From positions 7,000,501 through 7,064,500 of the forward strand of contig NZ_CP091716.1 in the NCBI RefSeq assembly GCF_022009635.1: a DNA stretch of 64,000 bases. The letters run 5' to 3'. This DNA is from Variovorax paradoxus. GTDB lineage: Bacteria > Pseudomonadota > Gammaproteobacteria > Burkholderiales > Burkholderiaceae_C. Within the stretch, counting starts at the first letter, position 1. Each line of letters starts with the position of its first letter. Shown here piece after piece: positions 46,023-55,392 of the stretch. Both the position numbers and the translations under genes were made by a program. Under the pieces are notes generated by a model. That model searched no databases, was not told where the DNA came from, and saw nothing but the letters and a program-made list of their open reading frames with translations.

Positions 46023-46169
46023 TCACTGGACGAACTGGGACCGCCAAGCCTCGAAAGAGGCCGGAAGCACCAGAAGCATGCGGACAACGAGCACACCTGC
46101 TCCGGCGACGAAATCCAACCAGCCGATTTCATCGCGAACGAGTTGAGGGCGAGCCTTGCCGCCAGCCAT
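46023..46169 (-). CDS. Possible small membrane protein, 48 aa
   Basis: A minus-strand frame from ATG 46169, with GAAGG just upstream, encodes MAGGKARPQLVRDEIGWLDF followed by a hydrophobic segment (FVAGAGVLVVRMLLVLP) and SFEAWRSQFVQ. A short charged N-terminus with one membrane helix is plausible for a real small protein. It is 45 bp upstream of the methyltransferase. The rest of the gap 45978-46469 shows only the candidate promoter at 46380. Confidence 0.35.
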   Translation of the reverse strand: MAGGKARPQLVRDEIGWLDFVAGAGVLVVRMLLVLPASFEAWRSQFVQ

Positions 46170-46379
46170 CCTTCAACCAGCCAACGTCGACTGCGCATAG
46201 GCAAACGCCTCACTTCCTTCGAGCCGCAGGGCATTCCGACCCAGTGGAACTTACCGAAAAGCCGCTTCTGGCGAAGTACCGCCTGCAGTCGCCTTCTGAC
46301 CAGATCGACCCCCCTTGGTGAAGCACGACGCCTGAACCGCATCCCACAGAAAGCAGAGCAACGTCCAAACGAGGTTTGC

Positions 46380-46428
46380 GCATATGCACATGCGCAATGG
46401 GCGCATGCAGCGGAGGCGAACTTTCCTA
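46380..46428 (+). promoter_or_regulatory. Candidate control element upstream of the dioxygenase operon
   Basis: GCATAT (46380-46385) sits in a GC-palindromic stretch, TGCGCATATGCACATGCGCA, with a second GGCGCATGCAGC. The GCATAT part matches the other sulfur-gene control regions, but the CTTC-G/T-TTGG -35 block is not conserved here. ATG of the operon is at 46470. Confidence 0.35.
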
Positions 46429-46469
46429 GCATTCAAGCACTGCATCGCGCCCCTTCAGTCGCCACTCCC

Positions 46470-47387
46470 ATGTCCTCGTCGACCGACACTCTCGCCGCCT
46501 CCCCCACTTCCACACCGCAACTGGCTCCCGAAGCCTTCCGCATCACGCCCATCGACGCGGCGCTGGGCGCCGAAGTGACGGGTCTCGACGCCACCCGTCC
46601 GCTGAGTGCCGACCAGGTGCGCGCATTGAAGCGCGCGCTGCTCGAACGCCATGTGCTGGTCTTCAAGCGCCAACAGCTCGACGACGCGCAGTTCGAGCGG
46701 CTTGCCAGCTACTTCGGCAGCGTGTTCCGCCCGCCGGCCAACGTGCCCGTGCTGGGCTCGGACCCCTACGGCGGCAACACGCCCGACATCGTGCACGTGT
46801 CGAACCTCGCGGGCGGCGTGCTCGGCCACGACGAGCTGGCCGCCCATGCCGACCATCACTGGACGCCGGTGCCCTCGTCGGGCTCGCTGCTCTACGGCAT
46901 CGAGGTGCCCTCCGAAGGCGGCGACACGACCTGGTTCAACCTGGCGGCCGCCTGGGACACGCTCGACGCGGGCACGCAGCGCGAGATCGCGGACCTCAAG
47001 CTCATCACCTACAACCCCTTCCTGCGCAAGCTCAAGCCGCTGACCACGGGGTTCCCGCTGTACCGCACGCCCGACATCGAGCCGCTCACGCCCTTCGAAG
47101 TGCACCCGCTGGTGCGCACCCACCCCGACAGCGGCCGCCGCATCCTGCACCTGGGCGAGAAGACCGAGGTCGAGATCGTGGGCGTGGAGCCGCAGTACGG
47201 CGCGGCACTCGTCGCACGGCTGCGCAGGCACCTGCTGCAGCCGCGCTTCGCCTATACGCACCGCTGGTCGGTGGGCGACATCGTTTACTGGGACAACCAG
47301 GCCACGCTGCACGCGCGCAGCGCCTTCGACAACGGCGAGCGCCGGCTGCTCAAGCGCATCAGCCTCTCGGGCAGCCGCCCCTTCTGA
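46470..47387 (+). CDS. TauD/TfdA-family Fe(II)/2-oxoglutarate dioxygenase
   Basis: 305 aa from ATG 46470; the frame is open further upstream without a family match. The Fe(II) ligands HxD are in AAHADHHW (H126 and D128), the distal His and the 2-oxoglutarate-binding Arg region in THRWSVGDIVYWDN and RRLLKRISLSG. The N-terminal GAEVTGLDATRPLS block is typical of TauD. It would oxidise the carbon next to a sulfonate or sulfate ester so that sulfite or sulfate is released. It begins a long operon with two flavin-dependent monooxygenase-type enzymes and an importer. Confidence 0.9.
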   Translation: MSSSTDTLAASPTSTPQLAPEAFRITPIDAALGAEVTGLDATRPLSADQVRALKRALLERHVLVFKRQQLDDAQFERLASYFGSVFRPPANVPVLGSDPYGGNTPDIVHVSNLAGGVLGHDELAAHADHHWTPVPSSGSLLYGIEVPSEGGDTTWFNLAAAWDTLDAGTQREIADLKLITYNPFLRKLKPLTTGFPLYRTPDIEPLTPFEVHPLVRTHPDSGRRILHLGEKTEVEIVGVEPQYGAALVARLRRHLLQPRFAYTHRWSVGDIVYWDNQATLHARSAFDNGERRLLKRISLSGSRPF

Positions 47388-47444
47388 AACAACGCCGCAC
47401 CCACGTGCGCGCCGGCCGGCAACAACGGCCTGCGCGCGGCACCC

Positions 47445-48815
47445 ATGGCCTTTCGCCGCCCTATCCTGCTGAACGCGTTCGACATGAACACGGTCGGCCA
47501 CATTTCCCACGGCCTGTGGCGGCATCCGCGCGACCGCTCCACTGAGTACAAACGTCTGCCCTACTGGCTGGACCTGGCGCGCACGCTGGAGCGCGGCCTG
47601 TTCGACGGCCTGTTCCTCGCTGATGTCACGGGCGTGTACGACGTGTGGGGCGGCAACGCCGACGCGGCCCTGCGCGATGCGATACAGCTGCCGATCAACG
47701 ACCCCGCGGTGCTGGTCGGCGCCATGGCGAGCGTCACGCGGCACCTGGGCTTCGGCATCACGGCCACCATCTCGGCCGAGCAGCCGCATGCGTTCGCGCG
47801 GCGCATGTCCACACTAGACCATCTGAGCGAAGGCCGCGTCGGCTGGAACATCGTCACCGGCTTTCTCGACAGCTCGGCGCGCGCTGGGGGCGACACGGCC
47901 ACCGCGGGCCACGACCAGCGCTACGACCGCGCCGACGAATTCATGCAACTGGTCTACCAGCTCTGGGAATCGAGCTGGGACGACGACGCGGTGATCGCCG
48001 ACCGCGCGCGCGGCATCTACACCGACCCCGCGAAGGTGCGCCCGATCCGCCACGAAGGCACCTACTACCGGCTCGACGCGGTGCACCCCTGCGAGCCGTC
48101 GCCGCAGCGCACGCCCCTGCTGTTCCAGGCCGGTGCCTCCGCGCGCGGCACCGCGTTCGCGGCCCGCCATGCCGAAGTGGTGTTCGTGCCCAACCAGGGC
48201 CTGCAGGCGAGCGCCGCCGTGGTGCGCAAGCTGAAGGCCGCGATGGCCGATGCGGGTCGCGATCCCTCGAGCGCGCGCTTCGTCACCACCTTGCAAGTGG
48301 TGGCCGGCAGCACCGAAAGCGAGGCCCGCGGACGCTACGACGACTACCGCCGCCATGCCCGTCCCGAGGCCGGCCTCGTGCAGTTCTCCAGCGCCATCGG
48401 CGCCGACCTGTCGCGCCACGGCCTGGACGACCCGGTGACCGGCGGCAGTGCCGACGCCATCCAGAGCGCGGTCGCCTCGCTGCGGCGCCAGGGCGCCGCG
48501 CCCACGGTGCGCCAGTTGCTCGCGCAGATGCCGCTCGGCGGGCGCCACACGCCCGTGGTCGGCACGCCCGCGCAGATCGCCGACGAGATCGAAGCCTGGG
48601 TCGACGAGGCGGGCGTCGATGGCTTCAACCTCGTGCGCACCGTCAGTCCCGAAGGCCTGGAGCACTTCGTCGATCTCGTGGTGCCGGAGTTGCAGCGCCG
48701 CGGCCTGCACAAACGCGCCTATGCCGAAGGCAGCTGGCGCGAAAAGATCTTCGGGCGCGCGAGCGTGCGCCCGCCCGCCGTTCAGTCGGCCAGACAGTTC
48801 ACCAACCGCCCATGA
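47445..48815 (+). CDS. LLM-class FMNH2-dependent monooxygenase (NtaA/SnaA/DszA group)
   Basis: 456 aa. FDMNTVGHISHGLWRHPRD, LFDGLFLADVTGVYDVWGG and SEGRVGWNIVTGFLDSSARA are hallmark blocks of the group that includes nitrilotriacetate monooxygenase, DszA and SfnG-like sulfone monooxygenases. These use reduced FMN from a separate reductase. The nitroreductase-like gene in the same operon may supply it. Its stop overlaps the sfnB-like start by ATGA. Confidence 0.92.
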   Translation: MAFRRPILLNAFDMNTVGHISHGLWRHPRDRSTEYKRLPYWLDLARTLERGLFDGLFLADVTGVYDVWGGNADAALRDAIQLPINDPAVLVGAMASVTRHLGFGITATISAEQPHAFARRMSTLDHLSEGRVGWNIVTGFLDSSARAGGDTATAGHDQRYDRADEFMQLVYQLWESSWDDDAVIADRARGIYTDPAKVRPIRHEGTYYRLDAVHPCEPSPQRTPLLFQAGASARGTAFAARHAEVVFVPNQGLQASAAVVRKLKAAMADAGRDPSSARFVTTLQVVAGSTESEARGRYDDYRRHARPEAGLVQFSSAIGADLSRHGLDDPVTGGSADAIQSAVASLRRQGAAPTVRQLLAQMPLGGRHTPVVGTPAQIADEIEAWVDEAGVDGFNLVRTVSPEGLEHFVDLVVPELQRRGLHKRAYAEGSWREKIFGRASVRPPAVQSARQFTNRP

Positions 48816-49993
48816 CCGCCCACTTGATCAGAACCGACGCCGAAGCCCTGACCGTGGCCCGAGCGCTGGCCGCCGAGTTCGCGCCGACCGCCTCCGGGCG
48901 CGACCGCGAGCGCCGGCTGCCGCATGCCGAGGTCGATCGCTTCTCGGCCAGCGGCCTGTGGGGCATCACGGTGCCGCGCGCCTTCGGTGGCGCGGCGGTG
49001 TCGCACGTCACCCTGGCGGAGGTCATCGCGCTGATCTCCGAGGCCGACCCCGCGCTCGGCCAGATTCCGCAGAACCATCATTGCCTGGTCGATGCGGTGC
49101 GGCTCATCGGCAGCCCCGCGCAGCAGGACTTCTTCTTTCGCGAAGCATTGGAGGGCAAGCGCTTCGGCAATGCGGTCTCGGAAAGCGGCACGCCCAATGC
49201 CAAGGTGGTCACCGCGCGCCTGAGCCGAAGCCCCGAAGGCCTGCGCCTGAACGGCCGCAAGTTCTACTGCACCGGCGCGCTGTTCGCGCACTGGGTGCCG
49301 GTGGCGGCCAAGGACGAGGAAGACCGCCAGGTGCTGGTGTACGTGCGGCGCAATGCCCCCGGCCTGGAAGTGATCGATGACTGGAGCGGCTTCGGCCAGC
49401 GCACCACCGCCAGCGGCACCGTGACGGCCGAGCATGTGGCCGTCGAGCCGCTGCAGGTGTTGCCGCGCGCGCAGTTGTTCGACCCGCCGACCATCCACGG
49501 TCCCTTTGCACAGATCCTGCACGCGGCCATCGACCTGGGCATCGGTCGCGCCGCCATGGCCGACCTGCGCACATGGGTGCGCGACCGTGCGCGGCCCTGG
49601 CCCGACAGCGGCGTGTCGCGGGCAGCGGACGATCCGCTCACGCTGGCGAAGCTCGGCGAGCTGGTCATCCAGCAGCATGCCGCCGAGGCGCTGGTAGAGC
49701 GCAGCGGCCGTTACCTCGACGAGGCCCGTGACCACAGCACGCCCGAGCGCGTGACGGAGGCATCCATTGCCGTGGCCGAGGCCAAGTTCGTCACGACCGA
49801 GTTCGCGTTGCGCGCGGCCACGACGCTGATCGAGCTGGGCGGCACGCAAGCCACGCTGGCCGAACACAACCTGGACCGCCACTGGCGCAATGCACGCACG
49901 CACACCGTGCACGACCCGGCGCGCTGGAAGCCGCATGCCGTCGGCAACCACTGGCTCAACGGTGCCACGCCTCAGCGTCACGCCTCGCTGTGA
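48812..49993 (+). CDS. SfnB-type acyl-CoA dehydrogenase-fold flavoprotein (sulfur acquisition)
   Basis: 393 aa from ATG 48812 (ATGA overlap); the long frame upstream is a shadow of the LLM gene. The acyl-CoA-dehydrogenase fold is seen in GLWGITVPRAFGGAAVSHVT, VSESGTPNAKVVTARLSR and the C-terminal AEHNLDRHWRNARTHTVHDP. That last block, with the RHWRNARTHTLHDP-type motif, is typical of the SfnB/DszC group, which oxygenate organosulfur substrates with reduced flavin or assist sulfone monooxygenases. Confidence 0.9.
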   Translation: MTAHLIRTDAEALTVARALAAEFAPTASGRDRERRLPHAEVDRFSASGLWGITVPRAFGGAAVSHVTLAEVIALISEADPALGQIPQNHHCLVDAVRLIGSPAQQDFFFREALEGKRFGNAVSESGTPNAKVVTARLSRSPEGLRLNGRKFYCTGALFAHWVPVAAKDEEDRQVLVYVRRNAPGLEVIDDWSGFGQRTTASGTVTAEHVAVEPLQVLPRAQLFDPPTIHGPFAQILHAAIDLGIGRAAMADLRTWVRDRARPWPDSGVSRAADDPLTLAKLGELVIQQHAAEALVERSGRYLDEARDHSTPERVTEASIAVAEAKFVTTEFALRAATTLIELGGTQATLAEHNLDRHWRNARTHTVHDPARWKPHAVGNHWLNGATPQRHASL

Positions 49994-50052
49994 CCGGCCC
50001 CCGCGCATTGCTCGATCACCCCGAACCAGTTCTTCAGAGAGAAAGTTTTCCC

Positions 50053-51651
50053 ATGGACCGTCGCCGTTTCATTCAGCAGGGCAGTGCCATCGCCACCACC
50101 GGCCTCGGCCTGCCGCTTTCAGCGCTCGCGCAGTCGCGCAAGGAAACCGTGCGCGTGCTGGCCGAAGGCGCGCCCAACTCGCAGGACCCGCACGGCGAAG
50201 GCGTAAGCCGCGAATCGCTCGGCCTGTTCACCAACGTGTACGACCGGCTGATCAACTTCGACCGGGTGCAGGTATCGCCCGGAGTGTTCAAGTACGACTA
50301 CGGGCGCTTTCGCGGCGAACTGGCCGAGAGCTTCGAGCAGTCGGCCGACGGCCGCACGCTGACCTTCAGGCTGCGCCGCGATGCCACTTTCCACGACGGC
50401 AAGCCTGTTACCGCCAGCGACGTCAAGTGGTCGCTCGACCGCGCCGTGTCGCTGCCCGCGAGCAAGCGGCAGCTGGCCACCGGCTCCCTCGAAAACCCCT
50501 CGCAGTTCAGCGTGGTGGATGCGCACACCTTCCGCATCACCCTGCCGCGCGCCGACCGCTACACGCTGCCCAACCTGGCGCTGTTCTTCGCGTCGGTGCT
50601 CAACGCCGAGCTCGCCCGTGCGCATGCCACCGCGGCCGATCCCTGGGCCGCCGAATGGGTGAAGGCCAATTCGGCCGGCGGCGGCGCCTACCGCGTGGAG
50701 AACCTCACGCCAGGCCAGCAGGTGATCTACGCGCGCTTTCACAACTGGAAGAGCGGTGCGTTGCCGCAGGTGCGCCGTGCGGTCTTCCAGGTCGTGCCCT
50801 CCGCCTCGAACCGCGTGGCCGCGCTGCTCAAGGGCGATGCCGACGTGGCGCTGCAGCTGCCGCCGAAGGACCTCGATGCGCTCACCGACACCACGCGCGC
50901 CAAGGTCGTCTCCGTGCCCGTGACCACGAGCTTTCGCTTCGTGGCGTTCAACACGCAGGCCAAGCCCTTCGACGACGTGCGCGTGCGCCAGGCCATCGCC
51001 TATGCACTGCCCTACACCTCGCTGCTGCGCGGCGCCAACCTGGGGCGCGGTGAGCCGCTGTACGGCGCCAGGTCGGCCAAGCCCACCGGCAGCCGCTTTC
51101 CTCAACCCTACCCGTACGAGACGCAGCTGCTGCGCGCACGCGAGCTGCTCGCGCAGGCCGGGCTGGCGAAGGGCTTCAAGACCAGCTTCAGCTACAACGT
51201 GGGCGACGCCACGCTGGCCGAGCCCGCCGCGCTGCTGATCCAGGAAGCGCTGGGCAAGATCGGCATCGAGCTGTCCATCGAGAAGGTGCCCGGCGCGCAA
51301 TGGGGCACGCTGCAGACCGAGAAAAAACTGCCCTTCTTCATCGACAGCTCGTCCGCCTGGTTCAACGACCCCGACTACTTCTTCCGCATCTTCTTCCAGG
51401 GCGACTGGCGCTGGAACTTCGGCTCGTTCAAGAACGACGAGCTCGCCAAGCTGGTCGACCAGGCGCGCTGGGAAACCGACCGCGCCAAATATGACCGCGC
51501 CATCCAGCGTGCCATCGAGATCGCCTTCGAGCAGGTGCCGCTCGTGCCGTTGTGGCTGCCCTCGTTCGAAGCCGCGCTGCAGCCGGACCTGCAGGGCTTT
51601 ACCTACTACATCCACGGGCAGGTGGACTTCCGGCCCCTGACACGCGCGTGA
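50053..51651 (+). CDS. ABC solute-binding protein, peptide family (SBP_bac_5), Tat signal
   Basis: 532 aa from ATG 50053. The start MDRRRFIQQGSAIATTGLGL is a Tat-like signal ending ALAQS. FRLRRDATFHDGKPVTASDV is the family-5 signature, and the length is standard. It lies 59 nt after sfnB and its stop overlaps the GTG start of the permease. Binding of a peptide-like or other bulky organosulfur compound is likely from the operon context. Confidence 0.9.
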   Translation: MDRRRFIQQGSAIATTGLGLPLSALAQSRKETVRVLAEGAPNSQDPHGEGVSRESLGLFTNVYDRLINFDRVQVSPGVFKYDYGRFRGELAESFEQSADGRTLTFRLRRDATFHDGKPVTASDVKWSLDRAVSLPASKRQLATGSLENPSQFSVVDAHTFRITLPRADRYTLPNLALFFASVLNAELARAHATAADPWAAEWVKANSAGGGAYRVENLTPGQQVIYARFHNWKSGALPQVRRAVFQVVPSASNRVAALLKGDADVALQLPPKDLDALTDTTRAKVVSVPVTTSFRFVAFNTQAKPFDDVRVRQAIAYALPYTSLLRGANLGRGEPLYGARSAKPTGSRFPQPYPYETQLLRARELLAQAGLAKGFKTSFSYNVGDATLAEPAALLIQEALGKIGIELSIEKVPGAQWGTLQTEKKLPFFIDSSSAWFNDPDYFFRIFFQGDWRWNFGSFKNDELAKLVDQARWETDRAKYDRAIQRAIEIAFEQVPLVPLWLPSFEAALQPDLQGFTYYIHGQVDFRPLTRA

Positions 51652-52685
51652 GCACGGGCACCCCCCTCGGCCTCGCGGGCCGCGTCGCCGCCCGGATGCT
51701 GGCCGCGCTGCCGGTGCTGGCGGGCGCGGTCGTCTTCACCTTCCTGCTGACGCACGTGCTGCCGGGCGACCCGGCCGCGTTCCTCGCCTCCGGGCCGAGC
51801 GCGGGGCCGGAGGAAATCGCGCAGATCCGGGCGCGCATGGGGCTGGACCAGCCGCTGCCGGTCCAACTGTGGCACTACCTCGCGGCGCTCGCGCAGGGCG
51901 ACTGGGGGCAGTCGCACACCACGGGGCAGCCCGTGTGGACCGACCTGCGCCAGCGCCTGCCCGCCACGCTCGAGCTGACCTTCGTCGCCTTCACGCTCAC
52001 GCTGGCGGTGGCGCTGCCACTGGGTGCAGCCGCGGCGCTTCGGCCGCGCTCGATCTGGGACCGCGCCTGCACGCTGCTCACGGTCGGCGGCAGCTGCATG
52101 CCGACCTTCGTCATCGCGCTGCTGCTGGTGTATGTCTTCTACTTCCTGCTGGGGTGGGCGCCGGAGCCCACCGGGCGCATCGACGCCATGCTCGCGCCGC
52201 CGCCCGCAGTCACCGGCTTCCTGCTGGTGGATTCCTTGCTGGCCGGCCGCGCAGACGCCTTTGCCTCGGCCGCCGGCCGGCTGCTGCTGCCGGCGGTGGC
52301 CATGGCGCTCTTCTCGCTCGCGCCGCTGGCGCGGCTCATGCGCGCGTCGCTGCTCGGCGTGCTGCGCAGCGACCCGGTGCGCACGGCGCGCGCGCTCGGG
52401 CTGCCGCGCCGCGCGGTGCTGGCGAGCGCGCTGCACCTGGCGCTGCTGCCGGTGGTCACGGGCGCGGGCATGGTGTTTTCTTACATGCTCAGCGCCAACG
52501 TGGTGATCGAGAAAGTGTTCGCCTGGCCCGGCATCGGCAGCTATGCGCTCGATGCGCTGCTGGCCTCCGACCACGCGCCGCTGCAGGGCTTCGTGCTGCT
52601 GGTGGCGCTGCTGTTCGTGGGTGTGAACCTGGGCGTCGACCTGCTGCATGGCCGGATCGATCCGCGCGCGGGGAGCCAGGCATGA
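51648..52685 (+). CDS. Peptide-type ABC permease (DppB-like)
   Basis: 345 aa from GTG 51648, whose GTGA overlaps the binding-protein stop; no ATG nearby fits better. The first membrane segment is followed by LTHVLPGDPAAFLASG (the PGDP motif), then further segments and a coupling loop around DPVRTARALGLPRRAVLASA. FAWPGIGSYALDALLASDHA closes the family match. It forms the channel with the DppC-like protein. Confidence 0.9.
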   Translation: MSTGTPLGLAGRVAARMLAALPVLAGAVVFTFLLTHVLPGDPAAFLASGPSAGPEEIAQIRARMGLDQPLPVQLWHYLAALAQGDWGQSHTTGQPVWTDLRQRLPATLELTFVAFTLTLAVALPLGAAAALRPRSIWDRACTLLTVGGSCMPTFVIALLLVYVFYFLLGWAPEPTGRIDAMLAPPPAVTGFLLVDSLLAGRADAFASAAGRLLLPAVAMALFSLAPLARLMRASLLGVLRSDPVRTARALGLPRRAVLASALHLALLPVVTGAGMVFSYMLSANVVIEKVFAWPGIGSYALDALLASDHAPLQGFVLLVALLFVGVNLGVDLLHGRIDPRAGSQA

Positions 52686-53524
52686 CGGCGCGCCGCCCCC
52701 GCATCGGCGCAGGCGCCGCCACGGGCCTGCTGCTGCTGGCGCTGTTTCTCGCCGCCGCGCTGCTCGGCCCGGCGCTGGCGCCCTTCGATCCGCTAGCCAC
52801 CGACGTACTGAATCGCCTGCAGCCGCCCGGGGCCGCGCACTGGTTCGGCACCGACGCGCTGGGCCGCGACCTGCTCTCGCGCGTGCTCGTTGCCACCCGG
52901 CTCGACCTGGGCATGGCGGCCGGCGCGGTGGTGCTTTCCCTGCTGCTGGGCAGCGCGCTGGGCGCCTGGTGCGGTTTCGTCGGCGGGCGCATCGACCGCT
53001 GGATCGGCCGGCTGGTCGACGTGCTGATGGCGTTCCCGCTGTTCGTGGTTGCCATGGCGCTGGTCGCGGCATGGGGCAACAGCGTCGCCAACATCGTCTA
53101 CGCCACGGCGCTGATCAACCTGCCCTTCTACATCCGGCTGGCACGCAGCGAAGTGGGCGTGCGGCGCAACGCAGGCTATGTGCTGGCCGCGCGCCTGGGC
53201 GGCGCGACCGCGCCGCGCCTGCTCTTCGGCGTGCTGCTGCCGCACGTGCTGCCGATGCTGGCGGTGCAGGGGTCGATCAACCTGGGCTGGGCATTGCTCA
53301 ATGGCGCCGGACTGTCCTTCATCGGGCTGGGCGTGCGGCCGCCGACGGCGGAATGGGGCGTGCTCGTGAGCGAGGGGGCGCCCTACATCATCACCGGCCA
53401 ATGGTGGCTCGCCTTCTTCCCGGGACTGGCGCTGTTCGCGGCCGTGGGCTGCTTCACGCTGCTGGGCGATGCGCTGCGCGACCTGCTCGATCCGCGCGGC
53501 GCCGCGGAGGCAGCCCAGGCATGA
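52682..53524 (+). CDS. Peptide-type ABC permease (DppC-like)
   Basis: 280 aa, ATGA overlap with both neighbours. HWFGTDALGRDLLSRVLVAT is the DppC signature after the first membrane segment. The coupling loop contains VLAARLGGATAPRLLFGVLL and a later GPNGWG-like FIGLGVRPPTAEWGVLVSEG, and it ends GDALRDLLDPR. Partner of the preceding permease. Confidence 0.92.
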   Translation: MTARRPRIGAGAATGLLLLALFLAAALLGPALAPFDPLATDVLNRLQPPGAAHWFGTDALGRDLLSRVLVATRLDLGMAAGAVVLSLLLGSALGAWCGFVGGRIDRWIGRLVDVLMAFPLFVVAMALVAAWGNSVANIVYATALINLPFYIRLARSEVGVRRNAGYVLAARLGGATAPRLLFGVLLPHVLPMLAVQGSINLGWALLNGAGLSFIGLGVRPPTAEWGVLVSEGAPYIITGQWWLAFFPGLALFAAVGCFTLLGDALRDLLDPRGAAEAAQA

Positions 53525-54534
53525 GCACGCCGCTGATGGAGGCCGAGAGCCTGAGCCTGCGCTTTCAAACGCCCTCGGGCCTGGTGAACGTGCTCGACAA
53601 CGTCAGCTTCACCCTGCACACCGGTGAAACGCTGGGACTGGTCGGCGAGAGCGGCTCGGGCAAGTCGGTCACCGCGCTCGCGCTGGCCGGCCTGCTCGAT
53701 GCGCGCGCGCAGATGCGGGCGCGGCGGCTGCGTTTCCAGGGCCGTGACCTGCTGGACGGCCAGGGCGCGCCCAACGCCGCCGCATGGCAGGGGCTGCGCG
53801 GGCGCCGCATCGGCTTCGTGTTCCAGAGCCCGCGGCGCGCGCTGCATCCGCTGCGCACCGTGGGCGACCAGCTGCAGCAGGTGCTGCGGGTACACCGGGG
53901 CCTGACGGCCGGCGCGGCGCGCCTGGAAGCGCTCGCGTGGATCGAGCGCGTGGGCCTGAGCGAGCCGGGCCGCCGCTTCAAGGCCCATGCGCACGAACTC
54001 TCCGGCGGCCAGTGCCAGCGCGTGATGATCGCGCTGGCACTGGCCGGCGAGCCCGAGCTGCTGATCGCGGACGAGCCCACCACCGGCCTGGACGTGAGCA
54101 CGCAGGCCCGCGTGCTCGACCTTGTCGCCGGGCTCGCGCGCGAGCAGCACCTGGCCACGCTGCTGATCACCCACGACCTGGCGCTGGCAGCCCAGCGTTG
54201 CGCGCGCATCGCGGTCATGCACGCGGGGCAGTTGGTGGAGACGCTGCCCTGCGCCGGGCTGCGCGACGGCGCGGCGCACCCGTACACGCGGCAGCTGCTG
54301 CGCGCCACGCCGCAATCGGCCGCCACGCTCGACGCGCTGCGCAGCGTGGACGGCACCGTGCCCGATCTCACGCGCACCGACCTGCCCGCCTGCCGCTTCG
54401 CCGAACGGTGCGACAAAGCCGACGCACGCTGCCGCTCGCAAGCCCCGCCCAAAACGCGCTTCGGCACACAGCACGCGCTGTCGTGCTGGCACCCGGTGCA
54501 AGTCATTCATCCATCGCTCCCCATCGCCGCATGA
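53521..54534 (+). CDS. Peptide-type ABC ATPase (DppD-like)
   Basis: 337 aa. Walker A GESGSGKS, signature LSGGQCQRVMIALALAG, Walker B LLIADEPTTGLD and H-loop LLITHDLALAAQ. The C-terminal oligopeptide extension has the Cys cluster CRFAERCDKADARC, with a fourth Cys in SCWHP, known to bind an iron-sulfur cluster in some DppD proteins. It starts by ATGA overlap; its partner DppF gene is separated from it by a nitroreductase gene. Confidence 0.92.
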   Translation: MSTPLMEAESLSLRFQTPSGLVNVLDNVSFTLHTGETLGLVGESGSGKSVTALALAGLLDARAQMRARRLRFQGRDLLDGQGAPNAAAWQGLRGRRIGFVFQSPRRALHPLRTVGDQLQQVLRVHRGLTAGAARLEALAWIERVGLSEPGRRFKAHAHELSGGQCQRVMIALALAGEPELLIADEPTTGLDVSTQARVLDLVAGLAREQHLATLLITHDLALAAQRCARIAVMHAGQLVETLPCAGLRDGAAHPYTRQLLRATPQSAATLDALRSVDGTVPDLTRTDLPACRFAERCDKADARCRSQAPPKTRFGTQHALSCWHPVQVIHPSLPIAA

Positions 54535-55382
54535 CCGCTTCCCACACGCCCCCTGACACCGACCATGGCTTTGCCGGCCTCTGGCACGCACGCTACGGTG
54601 AAGGCATCGCGCCTTCGGCGCCGGCCACGCCCAACCCCGTACTGCAGAGCCTGCTCGCGCACCGCTCGGTGCGCGCCTTCGATCCCGCGCCGCTCGACGA
54701 AGGCACGCTCGAGTGGTTGATCGCCGCGGCGCAGTCGGCGCCCAGTTCGTCGAACCTGCAGACCTGGAGCGTGGTCGCCGTGCAGGACCCCGCGCGCAAG
54801 GCGCGCCTGGCCGAGCTCGCGGGCGGCCAGGACCACGTGCGCGATGCACCGCTGGTGCTGGTGTGGCTTGCCGACCTTGCGCGGCTGCGCGGCCTGGCGC
54901 AGCAGGCGCAGGTGCCGGTCGAGGGCGCGGACTACCTCGACTCCTCGCTCATGGGCGTCATCGATGCGGTGCTGGCCGCGCAGAACGCCGTCGTCGCCGC
55001 GCAGTCGCTCGGTCTGGGCACGGTGTACCTGGGCGCCATCCGGAATCAGCCGGAACGGGTCGCGGAAGAACTGGGGCTGCCGCCCGGCGTCTTCGCGGTG
55101 GTCGGCCTGTGCGTCGGCCGGCCCGACGCGGCCCGCCCCGCGGCGATCAAGCCGCGCCTGCCGCAAGCCGCCGTGCTGTCGCGCGAGCGCTACGCGCGGC
55201 CCGAGGCACAGCGGCATGTGCAGCGCTACGACGCCACCATGCAGTCGTTCTATGCCGCGCAAGGCATGCCCGTTGCGCGCTGGAGCGAGCATTCGTTGGC
55301 CCGCCTGCGCGGACCCGAACAGCTGCGCGGCCGCCACCGGCTGGTGGAGGCGCTGCAGGCGCAGCACATCGGGCTGCGCTGA
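54531..55382 (+). CDS. Nitroreductase-family FMN/NAD(P)H oxidoreductase (NfsA-like)
   Basis: 283 aa. LLAHRSVRAFDPAPLDEGTL near residue 42 and AAAQSAPSSSNLQTWSVVAV are the FMN-binding blocks of NfsA-type proteins, followed by SLGLGTVYLGAIRN and GLPPGVFAVVGLCVG. It reduces flavin or nitro compounds with NADPH. Placement inside the transporter operon (ATGA overlap with dppD) suggests it provides reduced flavin to the upstream LLM and SfnB-type enzymes, although classical SsuE is a different family. Confidence 0.88.
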   Translation: MTASHTPPDTDHGFAGLWHARYGEGIAPSAPATPNPVLQSLLAHRSVRAFDPAPLDEGTLEWLIAAAQSAPSSSNLQTWSVVAVQDPARKARLAELAGGQDHVRDAPLVLVWLADLARLRGLAQQAQVPVEGADYLDSSLMGVIDAVLAAQNAVVAAQSLGLGTVYLGAIRNQPERVAEELGLPPGVFAVVGLCVGRPDAARPAAIKPRLPQAAVLSRERYARPEAQRHVQRYDATMQSFYAAQGMPVARWSEHSLARLRGPEQLRGRHRLVEALQAQHIGLR

Positions 55383-55392
55383 ACGCATCGCC

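Noticed and set aside
41221..46169. Chromosomal integron cassette array
   Set aside because: Small same-strand genes with a repeat between them suggested it, but the repeat lacks the RYYYAAC/GTTRRRY core pair, and no intI gene is present. The integrase remnant at 34125 is of another type.
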